Both the position numbers and the translations under genes were made by a program. Positions 9,211 through 18,234 of a DNA stretch of 64,000 bases are shown in pieces (within the stretch, counting starts at the first letter, position 1; each line of letters opens with the position of its first letter). Where the stretch lies: the NCBI RefSeq assembly GCF_900187855.1, contig NZ_FYEG01000002.1, positions 186,001-250,000 on the forward strand, in the 5' to 3' direction. The stretch comes from Actinomyces minihominis. Its GTDB lineage: Bacteria; Actinomycetota; Actinomycetes; Actinomycetales; Actinomycetaceae. The notes under the pieces were generated by a model, which searched no databases, was not told the DNA's origin, and saw only the letters and a program-made list of their open reading frames with translations.

Positions 9211-9298
9211 TGCTGGCCGCGGAGGTACAGGGAACCCAACATGGGTGTGCGTAGGCACAGTGTTAGAAAAGGGGTTCCGAAGTACCCGGATCAGCTAC

Positions 9299-9327
9299 TT
9301 GACACGCGAATCATCTCGCGTTGGCTC
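9299..9327 (+). promoter_or_regulatory. Possible promoter with embedded operator
   Basis: A consensus TTGACA (9299-9304) is followed by the inverted repeat ACGCGA-N6-TCGCGT (9304-9321). At 17 nt the -10 position reads TGGCTC, which is poor. If real, a dimeric repressor would sit between the -35 and -10 boxes. It points toward the channel gene at 9562, leaving a leader of about 230 nt. Confidence 0.35.
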
Positions 9328-9561
9328 TGCCTGTCAGTGCGTCCGTTTAGCGGCACATTCGTTTGAACATGCAGGTAGGTTAGGCAGCTCGATCCCCGAC
9401 CTTCCAGCCTTGTCCGCATAGTGAGCACCATCTCAAAACGGAGAAGCGAGCTACTGGTGACCAAAGACGACTCCCCTGATCCCGGGTCCATGGCAACTAT
9501 GTGTGGTGCGGTAAGTTGATCGGTATGGTGAAAAACCAGAGGGGGAGGACGGAGCGCAGCA

Positions 9562-10368
9562 TTGCAGCCCATAGGTGACCAGCAGACGTGGGACCAGCGA
9601 ACCCACGGCCCACTGATGCTTGCAAGTGTCGCGTACCTGGTGGCTTACACCTGGCGTTCAATGGGTGACCTCACGGGGGTCTGGTGGTATGTTGCCTCGG
9701 CAACCATGATGATCACCTGGGCCATGTTTGTCATCCAGTACCTGATCAACGTTCTCACCGCCCCGCACAAACTGCAGTGGATCACCACGCACTGGTCCAA
9801 CCTGATTTTTGCCCTGTTTCCTGTCTTACGCCTCGTGCTGCTACTCAAGTTCCTCACCAAGATCGGTGGCCGCAGGGTCTCTGCGGGCGACCAGCTGCGT
9901 CTTCGCGTGCTGGTCTACGGCGTCTCGGCATCGGCAATACTCATCTACACCTCGGCACTAGCTGTTCTCGAGGCCGAGCGTCACGCTCACGGTGCCTCAA
10001 TCACCAACTTCAAGGATGCCCTTTGGTGGGCTTGCGTTACCGTCACCACGACCGGCTACGGCGCCTATACCCCCGTCACCAACTCGGGACGCCTCATCGG
10101 TGTGTTGCTCATGTTTGGTGGTCTGGCCCTACTCGGAGTCACAACTGCCACCCTGGCCTCTTTGATGACAGAGATTGCGGCAAGGCATGGGGACGACACC
10201 GCTGAGCCCGCGACCCGCGGGCAGATACGTGATCTTACCGACCAGATTGCGGCCCTGCATGCGACCCTGCAAGAAAAAACATCTCACCCGGAAACCACCA
10301 CCGGGGGTAATGCTGGCACCACTGATCCACCCGGTTTCGAACATTCGGAACCCAACTCGAACCCATAG
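9562..10368 (+). CDS. Voltage-gated-type potassium channel family protein
   Basis: 268-residue membrane protein with hydrophobic segments at about 17-31, 41-65, 80-98 and 117-136, then a pore loop and last helix (175-203). The pore reads TVTTTGYGAYTP (about 161-171), matching the K+ selectivity filter TTxGYG but with Ala where Asp usually follows. The S4-like segment carries few charges (one Arg, one Lys), so strong voltage sensing is doubtful. The C-terminus is a short coiled-coil tail (IRDLTDQIAALHATLQEK), which fits tetramer assembly. TTG start at 9562 has GGAG 7 nt upstream. A TetR gene follows 28 bp downstream and may be co-transcribed. Confidence 0.87.
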   Translation: MQPIGDQQTWDQRTHGPLMLASVAYLVAYTWRSMGDLTGVWWYVASATMMITWAMFVIQYLINVLTAPHKLQWITTHWSNLIFALFPVLRLVLLLKFLTKIGGRRVSAGDQLRLRVLVYGVSASAILIYTSALAVLEAERHAHGASITNFKDALWWACVTVTTTGYGAYTPVTNSGRLIGVLLMFGGLALLGVTTATLASLMTEIAARHGDDTAEPATRGQIRDLTDQIAALHATLQEKTSHPETTTGGNAGTTDPPGFEHSEPNSNP

Positions 10369-10396
10369 CTCTTTTGATTAGGAGGCCGTACCAGTT

Positions 10397-11251
10397 GTGA
10401 TTGACCAGCAGGATGAGGTAGGTGCGTCGGAGCCAGCTTCTTTGGCCTCCAGGGTGACCTCCCGGCCCGAAGATGACCCCCGCTTTCAACGGATTAGAGC
10501 AAAGCTTGAGGCAGCAATCCTAGAACTTGCCTCCGCAAAGCCGGCGGAGCAGATTTCAGTATCTGAGTTGACCACCGCAGCGGGTGTCTCCCGAACAACG
10601 TTCTACAAGCACTCCACCTCGCCGTCTGCATTCCTTGCCGAGTATCTGATCGAACGGCTTCGTCCCGTTCTTGATCCCATCGCCCACCTGCTCGATTACA
10701 CGGGTCCGGGATACCTGCTCAAGTGGCGCCAGATTCACCTCGACCTCCTCGCCCACATCGCAGAACTTGAAAAGGTCTACCAAAAGGTTCTCCTGGTCGG
10801 CACAGAGTCGGTGGTCCTCACCATGATCTCCACCTACTTCGAAAGCGTTTTCGGCGAGTTCGTCCGCTCCTTTGCCCGCCGAGTTGATGGCCCGCCCCCT
10901 TCGGCACTCTGGGTGCAAATGGCATCTTCACAGCAGGTTTACAACACCGTCACCCTAATTAGCTCCTGGCTCAAAACCGGGATGGAGGCCAGTGTTGACG
11001 AAGTGGTAGCCGCATACTTCACCCTTCTTCCCCCCTGGCAGGAAGCCCGCTTTTCCGAGTCGGGTCGCACTACGCTTCGGGTCGATCCGGTGGTGGGACT
11101 ACTCAGCGCAACCTTCGACGCAGATGGCAAGTCCCAGGGTAGTGAGAGGGGTGCCGATCCCCACCTGCTTGTCGGACGAGGACGGATCAACCTGGGAACC
11201 GCCTCCCTCCCCTCCGAGCCCGTGGACCCCCTTGAAGATGAGGACTCCTAG
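10397..11251 (+). CDS. TetR-family transcriptional regulator
   Basis: 284-residue regulator. The N-terminal DNA-binding domain lies around residues 33-80: an alpha helix AILELASAKPAEQISVSEL followed by the recognition motif TTAAGVSRTTFYKH. The rest is a helical ligand-binding domain of no recognisable subtype, with a C-terminal tail of about 50 residues rich in Gly, Asp and Pro. GTG start with AGGAGG about 11 nt upstream, slightly far. Its target may be the channel gene or its own promoter; this is inference from position. Confidence 0.85.
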   Translation: MIDQQDEVGASEPASLASRVTSRPEDDPRFQRIRAKLEAAILELASAKPAEQISVSELTTAAGVSRTTFYKHSTSPSAFLAEYLIERLRPVLDPIAHLLDYTGPGYLLKWRQIHLDLLAHIAELEKVYQKVLLVGTESVVLTMISTYFESVFGEFVRSFARRVDGPPPSALWVQMASSQQVYNTVTLISSWLKTGMEASVDEVVAAYFTLLPPWQEARFSESGRTTLRVDPVVGLLSATFDADGKSQGSERGADPHLLVGRGRINLGTASLPSEPVDPLEDEDS

Positions 11252-11317
11252 GCACTCGGATCTACGCCTTTGGCGCCAATTGCAGGCCATTGATTTATCT
11301 GTTCGTGACCCTACCGG

Positions 11318-11323
11318 TAGTCT
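11318..11323 (+). promoter_or_regulatory. -10 box for leaderless ROK gene
   Basis: TAGTCT fits TANNNT and ends exactly 6 nt before the ATG at 11330. No Shine-Dalgarno sequence lies in between. A transcript from this box would start at or next to the ATG. No good -35 is visible. Confidence 0.5.
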
Positions 11324-11329
11324 TGGACC

Positions 11330-12481
11330 ATGACTGATCTACCCCCAAGCGACGTCCCAATGTCGGGGACCCCGGAATGGTTGCGAACGGTCAATGACCG
11401 GACCGCACTGCGTCTACTCACAACGCATGGATCACTCAGTCGGTCCCAGATCCGCGAGCTTTCGGGGGTATCAAAGCCCACGGCCAGCCAGATGGTGCTA
11501 CGCCTTGAACGTGCGGGACTCATCGAGCCAACTGGAATTATCTCTGGGCCCCGTGGACCGAATGCTGTCACCTACGGAGTGCGGTCCGACAGCATAGTTG
11601 GCGTCGCCATGACGATGGAGATCGGCCTTATTGAAGCGGTGGTTGTTGATCCGACCGGAACCGAACATCCAATAGTGAACGTTCCGCTCCCTAAGGACCC
11701 CTCCCCTGTCGTAGATACCCTGGCTGCTGTTGAAGCTGCTTGCCGCGCAGCCGAACTCGATCCGGGGGTGTGTAGTCACGTCATGATTAGCGTCCAGGCA
11801 GCGGTCAACCACGACACAGATGAGCTTGAGTTTGGGGGGACCCTCCCGGGCTGGCCCACTAGGGGCGCTCGCAGGATTATCGAAGAGGGTACGGGGCTGA
11901 CCGTCATCCTTGAGAACGACGCCAATCTTGCCGCAGTCGCTGAACGACAGCGCCTCCCCAAAGAGGAAAGGGATGACTTCGTCTTCCTCTGGCTCGGGAC
12001 AGGCCTCGGTGCGGGACTGGACATCGACGGTAAACCTCGTCGCGGAGCAACGGGGGACGCCGGCGAGGTCGGGTACCTTGAGCTACCACTTTCAGCGGCT
12101 AGCATTGACGGCGCCGCAACCAACTACTCCGAGTTCCTCACAGATGATGCACTCATGCGCATGACAGGGGCTCCCACCTACCTCGAGGCTCTGGATCTCC
12201 TCGTCCAGGATGATGAGTTACTAGCGGATTACGCCAAGCGGCTATCGCTTCTGATTCAGCCCCTAGCCGGGATTCTCGACCCCGCTTCCGTAATCCTGGG
12301 TGGACCCACCGGGACGGCGGGCGGAGAGAAGCTTGCGGCACTGACACAGGAGGAAGTCGGTTCACGCCTCTCCGTAGCTGCCACCCGAACGGGCCGTAGA
12401 GCAGCCCTGCTGGGATCCCGAACCCAGCTTCTCAAAGTGCTGCGCAGAGAGCTGGAACTCAGGATCGAACAGGGTGCCTAA
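11330..12481 (+). CDS. ROK-family transcriptional regulator
   Basis: 383 residues: a winged helix-turn-helix at about 20-75 (LLTTHGSLSRSQIRELSG, SKPTASQMVLRLERAGLI) joined to a sugar-kinase-like ROK domain (NagC/Mlc/XylR type). The ROK half keeps LENDANLAAVAE, including the Asp that is catalytic in kinases, and a WLGTGLGAGLDIDG loop. The zinc-binding CxCGxxGC cluster normally after GEVGY is absent: the sequence runs GEVGYLELPLSAASIDGA with no Cys. It is thus more likely a sugar-responsive regulator than an active kinase. It ends 3 bp from the convergent response-regulator gene. Confidence 0.88.
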   Translation: MTDLPPSDVPMSGTPEWLRTVNDRTALRLLTTHGSLSRSQIRELSGVSKPTASQMVLRLERAGLIEPTGIISGPRGPNAVTYGVRSDSIVGVAMTMEIGLIEAVVVDPTGTEHPIVNVPLPKDPSPVVDTLAAVEAACRAAELDPGVCSHVMISVQAAVNHDTDELEFGGTLPGWPTRGARRIIEEGTGLTVILENDANLAAVAERQRLPKEERDDFVFLWLGTGLGAGLDIDGKPRRGATGDAGEVGYLELPLSAASIDGAATNYSEFLTDDALMRMTGAPTYLEALDLLVQDDELLADYAKRLSLLIQPLAGILDPASVILGGPTGTAGGEKLAALTQEEVGSRLSVAATRTGRRAALLGSRTQLLKVLRRELELRIEQGA

Positions 12482-12484
12482 GCG

Positions 12485-12973
12485 CTAGTCTGCACGACCG
12501 TAGTCACGCACAATCTCCAGTGCCCTTGGCTGATCAAGCGCCGACATGTAGGGCAGAGGGTTGAGTCCGCAGGCGATGACATAGTCAGTTATCTGCTCAC
12601 GAACCACTCGAACTAGCTCATCGCGCTTCCAGGGCTTGGAGATGTAGTGGTCGAGGTGTGCGTCGTTGACGGCTCGCACCGTGTCTTCCAGGTCAGCCTG
12701 GCCTGTAACCAGGACCTTCCGCGTCTCAACCAGTTGCTCATCCCCCGCAAGCTCAACCATGAAGTCAACCCCGGTGGTACCGGGAAGGCGGTGGTCGCAC
12801 AGGGCTAACGCCAGAACATCACCGTCATCGAGGATCTCATTGATAACCTCCCAGGCGTCCTCCACATCCTCGGCAGGCTCAATCCGCACCGCCGGGGATA
12901 GTTCAATCAGGTCGCGTTCCAAGGCTGCCCGAACTTCTGGTTCGTCCTCGAGAACCAAAATTGATAGTTTCAC
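12485..12973 (-). CDS. Receiver-only response regulator
   Basis: 162-residue CheY-like receiver without an output domain. Phospho-acceptor Asp60 sits in ALCDHRLPG, the acidic pocket in VLEDEPEV, the conserved Thr90 in LVTGQAD and Lys113 in YISKPW. The YISKPW block resembles receivers of the RpfG group, but no HD-GYP follows: only a short helical tail. Its GTG overlaps the kinase stop by 4 bp, so it is coupled to the upstream histidine kinase. With no DNA-binding domain it presumably acts through a protein partner, or as a phosphate sink for the kinase. Confidence 0.9.
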   Translation of the reverse strand: MKLSILVLEDEPEVRAALERDLIELSPAVRIEPAEDVEDAWEVINEILDDGDVLALALCDHRLPGTTGVDFMVELAGDEQLVETRKVLVTGQADLEDTVRAVNDAHLDHYISKPWKRDELVRVVREQITDYVIACGLNPLPYMSALDQPRALEIVRDYGRAD

Positions 12974-14943
12974 TGTTCCTCCTGTGGTGGTGCGATCGGA
13001 AGATCGACAACAACGGTGGTGCCGTTCGGTCCGGTGTTTAGGCGCATTGTGCCGTGGTGTTTGCTAACGATGGATCGGGTGACACCAAGGCCGACCCCCA
13101 TTCCAAAACGAACCTGGCCAGACTTGGTGGTGAACCGCGGTTCGAAAACATGGGGCAAAATCGACTCTGGGATACCGGGCCCATCATCTTTGATTTCCAC
13201 CCTAAGCCAACCCGGGGTCGGACTGCCTGTCGTAACTTCGATCGTTCCTAGTTTGCGACCTGCGGGTGATGAGCCGTTTCCGGATGCCTCTGTCACCGCT
13301 TCGGCTGCGTTCGTGAGCAGGTTGGTCCAAACCTGAGCTAGTTCACCCGGGTGGCACTCCAGAGTCGGAAGATCCTCGTAAAACCTCACGACCTCGACCT
13401 CGTCCAACTTATGCGAAAGTAGACGGATCGCATCATCGATGTTCTCTTGAAGATCAACCCCGCCCACTTTGTCACCATCTGGGCGTGCGTACGACCGCAG
13501 TGACGACACCAGCTGTGTAATACGTGTCGCGGCCGAGCGAAGATTACGCAGCTGGGTTCCGATTGAAGCCGCCTGCTCTGCCGCCTCAAGAGAAAGACCT
13601 GAGCGGCGCTTCAAAGCCCGGGCAAACTCGGGATCCCTAATCCCCGCCAGGGTGAGGCGCTGCGCCACTGCCGGATCACCGGTGATCTCGGTGAGTTCTC
13701 GGCGAAGTTGCCGCTCGGCCCGGGTGGACAGTGATGGAACTTCCTGGCCGCTCTTCAGGGCGGTAAGAGCCTGGTCGGACCACTTCTTCGCCGGGGCAGT
13801 CTCGAGGAGTTTTGTGACGTCCTCCCCCAGGAACTCACTGATGCGTTGGATAGCTGCCATGGGATTGTTGAGTTCGTGAGCGATGCCAGCGGAGAGCGCG
13901 CCAAGGGAAGCAAGTCGTTCCTGCGCGGAAAGTTCCGTTCGAGCATCCTCAAGGTTGCTTAGTGCAGTAGCCAGCAGTGTGCGTTCAGTTTCGAGCTGAT
14001 CGGATAGTTCGGCATTTTCGATGTGCAACTCTTCCGCTCGGCGCAACCTGCGGTCAAGGGAACGGATGAAGAGGGTGGCAACGAGGATGGTGATGTCCGG
14101 GTGGCCTTCGATCGCAGAGTTGAGCTGCTCAACGGTTAGTCGAACCCCTCGCACCTCGCTGGTGGTGACTGCATTCAGGAGGGCGCGCCGGCCCTCGGAG
14201 ACCGCGAGGAGACCAATAATCCGTCCCGTTGATTCCTCGTGCATGACGATGTCTCCACCGGGGCTCTCATGGATCAGGGCTACGGACCCCTCGAGAATGA
14301 TCGTCACCTCCTCCACCCAGTCGCCCTTGGTCGTAAGGCGTGTCCCCACCGGAATGGTTAGGCGGGGCTGCGTCCCCAGAGTCTCTTCTATCTCGCTGAG
14401 TACCCGACCGATGATTACTGAGTCCGAATAAGGTTGCTGGAAGAGTGACGAGACATGCGGAACTGTTCCAACCCTGCCGTGTTCATGAAAGAGCTGCACC
14501 TGAGCCTTCATGCTCGAAATGAAGGCATCGGGCCGCAGGTCACCGAGATAGCCCACCCAGTCCAGGCGACCCAGGTCGATCATCCGTTCCGCGCCGGTGA
14601 TCTCTACCTTGGTGCTGAGGACGATAAACCTGGTGTCCCGGCAGGCAGGGCACGACAGCAGCGGGGCTACCATCTCATCCGCCGGCCGTGTCCCTTCACC
14701 GACGATCAAGACGTACAGTGCAACGAGGCTCGGCGCGTCGTCCCCCTGTTCCCCGGCGGGGCATCCCAGAGCGAATCGCGCCTCATCTGGAGTGGCAAAC
14801 CTGCGCACCTCAACCAGATCGGTGAGGCCATCTTGAAGTAGCTGCGCGATGCGGTCATGGTGCTTCCCCTTGCCAACGACTGCCGCGAGGGGAAGCTCTC
14901 CGATACCCAAACCGTCTGGGTTCTGCCGGGGTAGGGCCCCCAT
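12970..14943 (-). CDS. Soluble histidine kinase with cyclic-nucleotide-binding-type sensor domain
   Basis: 657 residues with no membrane segment. Order: a degenerate receiver-like region (about 18-150), a cNMP-binding/CAP-effector-like beta-roll (about 185-285: FQQPYSDS..., LEGSVALIHESPGG, GRIIGLLAVSEGRR), a coiled coil (295-345), the dimerisation/phospho-acceptor region with His356 in SAGIAHELNNPMAA, and a HATPase domain (WTNLLTNAAEAV, DDGPGIPESILPHVFEP, GMGVGLGVTRSIVSKHHG). An insertion of about 100 residues separates the H-box from the ATPase. The ATG directly follows the TAG stop of the DASS transporter, so expression is coupled. The effector-domain residues that bind the phosphate of cAMP are not clearly conserved, so the ligand may differ. 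Confidence 0.9.
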   Translation of the reverse strand: MGALPRQNPDGLGIGELPLAAVVGKGKHHDRIAQLLQDGLTDLVEVRRFATPDEARFALGCPAGEQGDDAPSLVALYVLIVGEGTRPADEMVAPLLSCPACRDTRFIVLSTKVEITGAERMIDLGRLDWVGYLGDLRPDAFISSMKAQVQLFHEHGRVGTVPHVSSLFQQPYSDSVIIGRVLSEIEETLGTQPRLTIPVGTRLTTKGDWVEEVTIILEGSVALIHESPGGDIVMHEESTGRIIGLLAVSEGRRALLNAVTTSEVRGVRLTVEQLNSAIEGHPDITILVATLFIRSLDRRLRRAEELHIENAELSDQLETERTLLATALSNLEDARTELSAQERLASLGALSAGIAHELNNPMAAIQRISEFLGEDVTKLLETAPAKKWSDQALTALKSGQEVPSLSTRAERQLRRELTEITGDPAVAQRLTLAGIRDPEFARALKRRSGLSLEAAEQAASIGTQLRNLRSAATRITQLVSSLRSYARPDGDKVGGVDLQENIDDAIRLLSHKLDEVEVVRFYEDLPTLECHPGELAQVWTNLLTNAAEAVTEASGNGSSPAGRKLGTIEVTTGSPTPGWLRVEIKDDGPGIPESILPHVFEPRFTTKSGQVRFGMGVGLGVTRSIVSKHHGTMRLNTGPNGTTVVVDLPIAPPQEEQ

Positions 14944-16545
14944 CTAGACCAGGCCCATGAGTTGCCACAGGGGCGGCATGGCTAGTGCAAGTGCCAAGGT
15001 CGCGACCAGACCGACAATCACTCCGATGATGGCCATGTCCTTCACGGAGACCATTCCTGTGGAGTAGGCGATCGCGTTCGGTGGGGTTGAGATCGGCAGG
15101 GACATACCGAGTGAGGTGGCAATCGCAACGACCACTGCAATCATCATCGTGTTGGTACCGGGAATGGCAACTGCAAGAGAGATTGCGAGCGGGACAAGAA
15201 GGTTTGCGGCCGCCGAGTGTGACATGACGTTGGCGAACCCGAGACCAACAAAGCAAAGGACGAGGATTACCCCCATGGTTCCGAGGGATTCCCACCCGAT
15301 CGAGTTCACCAGCCACGCGTCAAGACCGGTGGCGCCGACCCCTGTACCAAGTGCAATGCCGCCCGAAACCAACCACAAAACCGGCCAGTCAAGCTTTTTG
15401 ATATCCCCGCCATCCATGACCCTCAGGCAGAGGAGGAGGGCGACGGGAATGAAACCAACGGTGTTGGAGGAGATTCCGTGGAGGGGCTCGGTCATCCACA
15501 AGGCGATGGTGAGGGCTGCAACAGCGTAGAAGATCTTGGCCTTAGAGGTCATGTTCCAGTTGGCTTCAACCTCAAGCTTGATGGTCTCGCCACGGGGAAT
15601 GAACAGGGCACAGATCAGGAGCCACGAAGCAAAGAGAACGACCAGCGCGAACGGGGTAGCCATGAGCGCCCAGTGCGCGAATGAGACGTCGATCCCCTGG
15701 GTGGACAGTGCTCCGATAGCAATCGCATTCGGTGGGGTGCCCACCGGTGTTGCGATACCTCCGACGTTGGCCGCCAGGGGAATTGCCAGGGCAACTCCGG
15801 CTCTGGCCTTGGGGTCCTTGATCGAGTTAAGGATGGGGATCACGACCGCGAACATGGTTGCAGTTGTTGCAGTGTTGGACATGAAGGCTGAGAGGATGCC
15901 TGTGATCAGCATTAGTCCGAGGACGGTTGAGCGTGCCGAGCCCGCAAAGGGCTTCAGCATCACTGCCGTGATGTTCTTGTCTAGCCCATACTTCTCTGCC
16001 CCGTCGGCGATCATGAAGCCGCCAAGGAAGAGGATGATCACCGGGTTCGCTAGAGCCGCAAAGTAGGCCGAGGCGGGCAGTGCGGCCTCGGCGAGCTCAG
16101 GGCTGGCCGCGAACGGATCAAACAGCGCCCCCTGGGCGACCAGAAGGACTTCGAGAAGGATGACGAGGACGGCGGTGGCCGTGAGAGGCACCGCCTCCGT
16201 CACCCAGAAGACGATTGCCAGCAGGAAGATTGCCAGCATCCGCTCCCCGGGTTCATCCAGGTTCGGCACATCCACGATCAGAGGAATGAGGAAAGCGATA
16301 AATCCGAAAAGCAGTCCGAACTTCTGGACTCTGGTCAGACCGGTCGTCGTATCACCGCCGGTCCGTGGTCCTCCAGAGGAACCAGGCCCCCGAGTCTTCC
16401 CACCTCCCCCCCTGCGTGATCGGGGTTTGATGGCACGATCTACCTTCGTGGGCCGTGCTGCGCCAGAGCGCACGGAGTTTCCCGAAGTGTTCCTGGATGC
16501 CGCGGATGAAGTTGAGAGCATGGCGCCTTCGTCAGAGGGACTCAT
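14944..16545 (-). CDS. DASS/SLC13-family anion symporter
   Basis: 533-residue sodium-coupled dicarboxylate/sulfate-type transporter. The first 75 residues are a Gly/Arg/Ser-rich cytoplasmic tail. About eleven membrane segments follow, with both family repeats: FMSNTATTATM plus ATPVGTPPNAIAIGAL, and SHSAAANLLVP plus LPISTPPNAIAYSTGMV. These are the SNT and TPPN hairpins that bind sodium and carboxylate. First gene of a three-gene operon with a histidine kinase and a receiver protein, each coupled by touching or overlapping codons. Substrate (succinate, malate, citrate, sulfate) is undetermined. ATG at 16545 has no spaced ribosome site; a -10 box lies 7 nt upstream. Confidence 0.92.
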   Translation of the reverse strand: MSPSDEGAMLSTSSAASRNTSGNSVRSGAARPTKVDRAIKPRSRRGGGGKTRGPGSSGGPRTGGDTTTGLTRVQKFGLLFGFIAFLIPLIVDVPNLDEPGERMLAIFLLAIVFWVTEAVPLTATAVLVILLEVLLVAQGALFDPFAASPELAEAALPASAYFAALANPVIILFLGGFMIADGAEKYGLDKNITAVMLKPFAGSARSTVLGLMLITGILSAFMSNTATTATMFAVVIPILNSIKDPKARAGVALAIPLAANVGGIATPVGTPPNAIAIGALSTQGIDVSFAHWALMATPFALVVLFASWLLICALFIPRGETIKLEVEANWNMTSKAKIFYAVAALTIALWMTEPLHGISSNTVGFIPVALLLCLRVMDGGDIKKLDWPVLWLVSGGIALGTGVGATGLDAWLVNSIGWESLGTMGVILVLCFVGLGFANVMSHSAAANLLVPLAISLAVAIPGTNTMMIAVVVAIATSLGMSLPISTPPNAIAYSTGMVSVKDMAIIGVIVGLVATLALALAMPPLWQLMGLV

Positions 16546-16552
16546 ACCTAAA

Positions 16553-16558
16553 AGGCTA
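16553..16558 (-). promoter_or_regulatory. -10 box for leaderless transporter operon
   Basis: On the minus strand TAGCCT is followed by TTTAGGT and the ATG of the DASS transporter. The 7-nt gap matches leaderless starts of actinobacteria. The AGG is too close to the ATG to act as a normal ribosome binding site. Confidence 0.5.
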
Positions 16559-16623
16559 GTGCCAGAAGCGCTCCCAAAGTTAGGCCCTAGGGCCGACGTG
16601 ACCCCAGTTCAGACCACCTTTTC

Positions 16624-16932
16624 CTAGAAGTTGAACGCGCCGATGCCCCCGCCGAGGATCGAAACGACAATCGTGACAATCCAGGCCATGGTCCGGTTCT
16701 CACGGTATCCGGTTAGGGGTCGACCCCACTTATCCGACTGGGCTCCGACCAGGGTCATGATCAGGTCGATGAGGTACCAGACGCCAAAACCGCCCACAGT
16801 TATGAGCTTGAGGAACCCGGTTCCGTATTTACCTAGGTAAAAGCGGTCAATTCCAAGGACTCCGAGGATCCACGAGAGCAGCCAGGTGACAACGAAGGAC
16901 TTTGTAGGAGCAGGAACGTAACTGTAGGACAT
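16624..16932 (-). CDS. TM2-domain small membrane protein
   Basis: 102-residue protein with a TM2 domain: two hydrophobic helices joined by a short loop (VVTWLLSWILGVLGIDRFYLGKY, then GFLKLITVGGFGVWYLIDL) and the DRFYLG motif of the family, followed by a third hydrophobic segment at the C-terminus. Function of bacterial TM2 proteins is not settled. ATG at 16932 follows GAAGG by 5 nt and is preferred to an in-frame GTG at 16956 that lacks a ribosome site. Same direction as, but separate from, the kbl-tdh operon upstream and the transporter operon downstream. Confidence 0.82.
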   Translation of the reverse strand: MSYSYVPAPTKSFVVTWLLSWILGVLGIDRFYLGKYGTGFLKLITVGGFGVWYLIDLIMTLVGAQSDKWGRPLTGYRENRTMAWIVTIVVSILGGGIGAFNF

Positions 16933-17046
16933 AGGAACCTTCAACTGATCGGGCACAGGTTACCCGGGTGGGACCTGGCGTGCTGTGAGCCAAAGTGTGC
17001 CACACTACGGGCGTGAGCGGATGAGAGCAGGAAAAGTGACCGTGTT

Positions 17047-18234
<1,188 letters not shown>

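Larger units (their letters stand above)
9088..9561. other. Intergenic region between metY and the channel gene
   Basis: About 470 bp between two divergent genes. It holds the nested inverted repeat at 9173-9210 (metY side) and a TTGACA box with an embedded inverted repeat at 9299-9327 (channel side). No convincing ORF or tRNA. I compared the metY-proximal RNA with the SAM-I, SAM-II, SAM-IV and SAH riboswitch core motifs I remember and found no match. Confidence 0.7.

Noticed and set aside
9088-9298. SAM riboswitch upstream of metY
   Set aside because: None of the SAM-I, SAM-II, SAM-IV or SAH core motifs I know is present on the minus strand; only dyad symmetry is clear, so I report a repeat and not a riboswitch.
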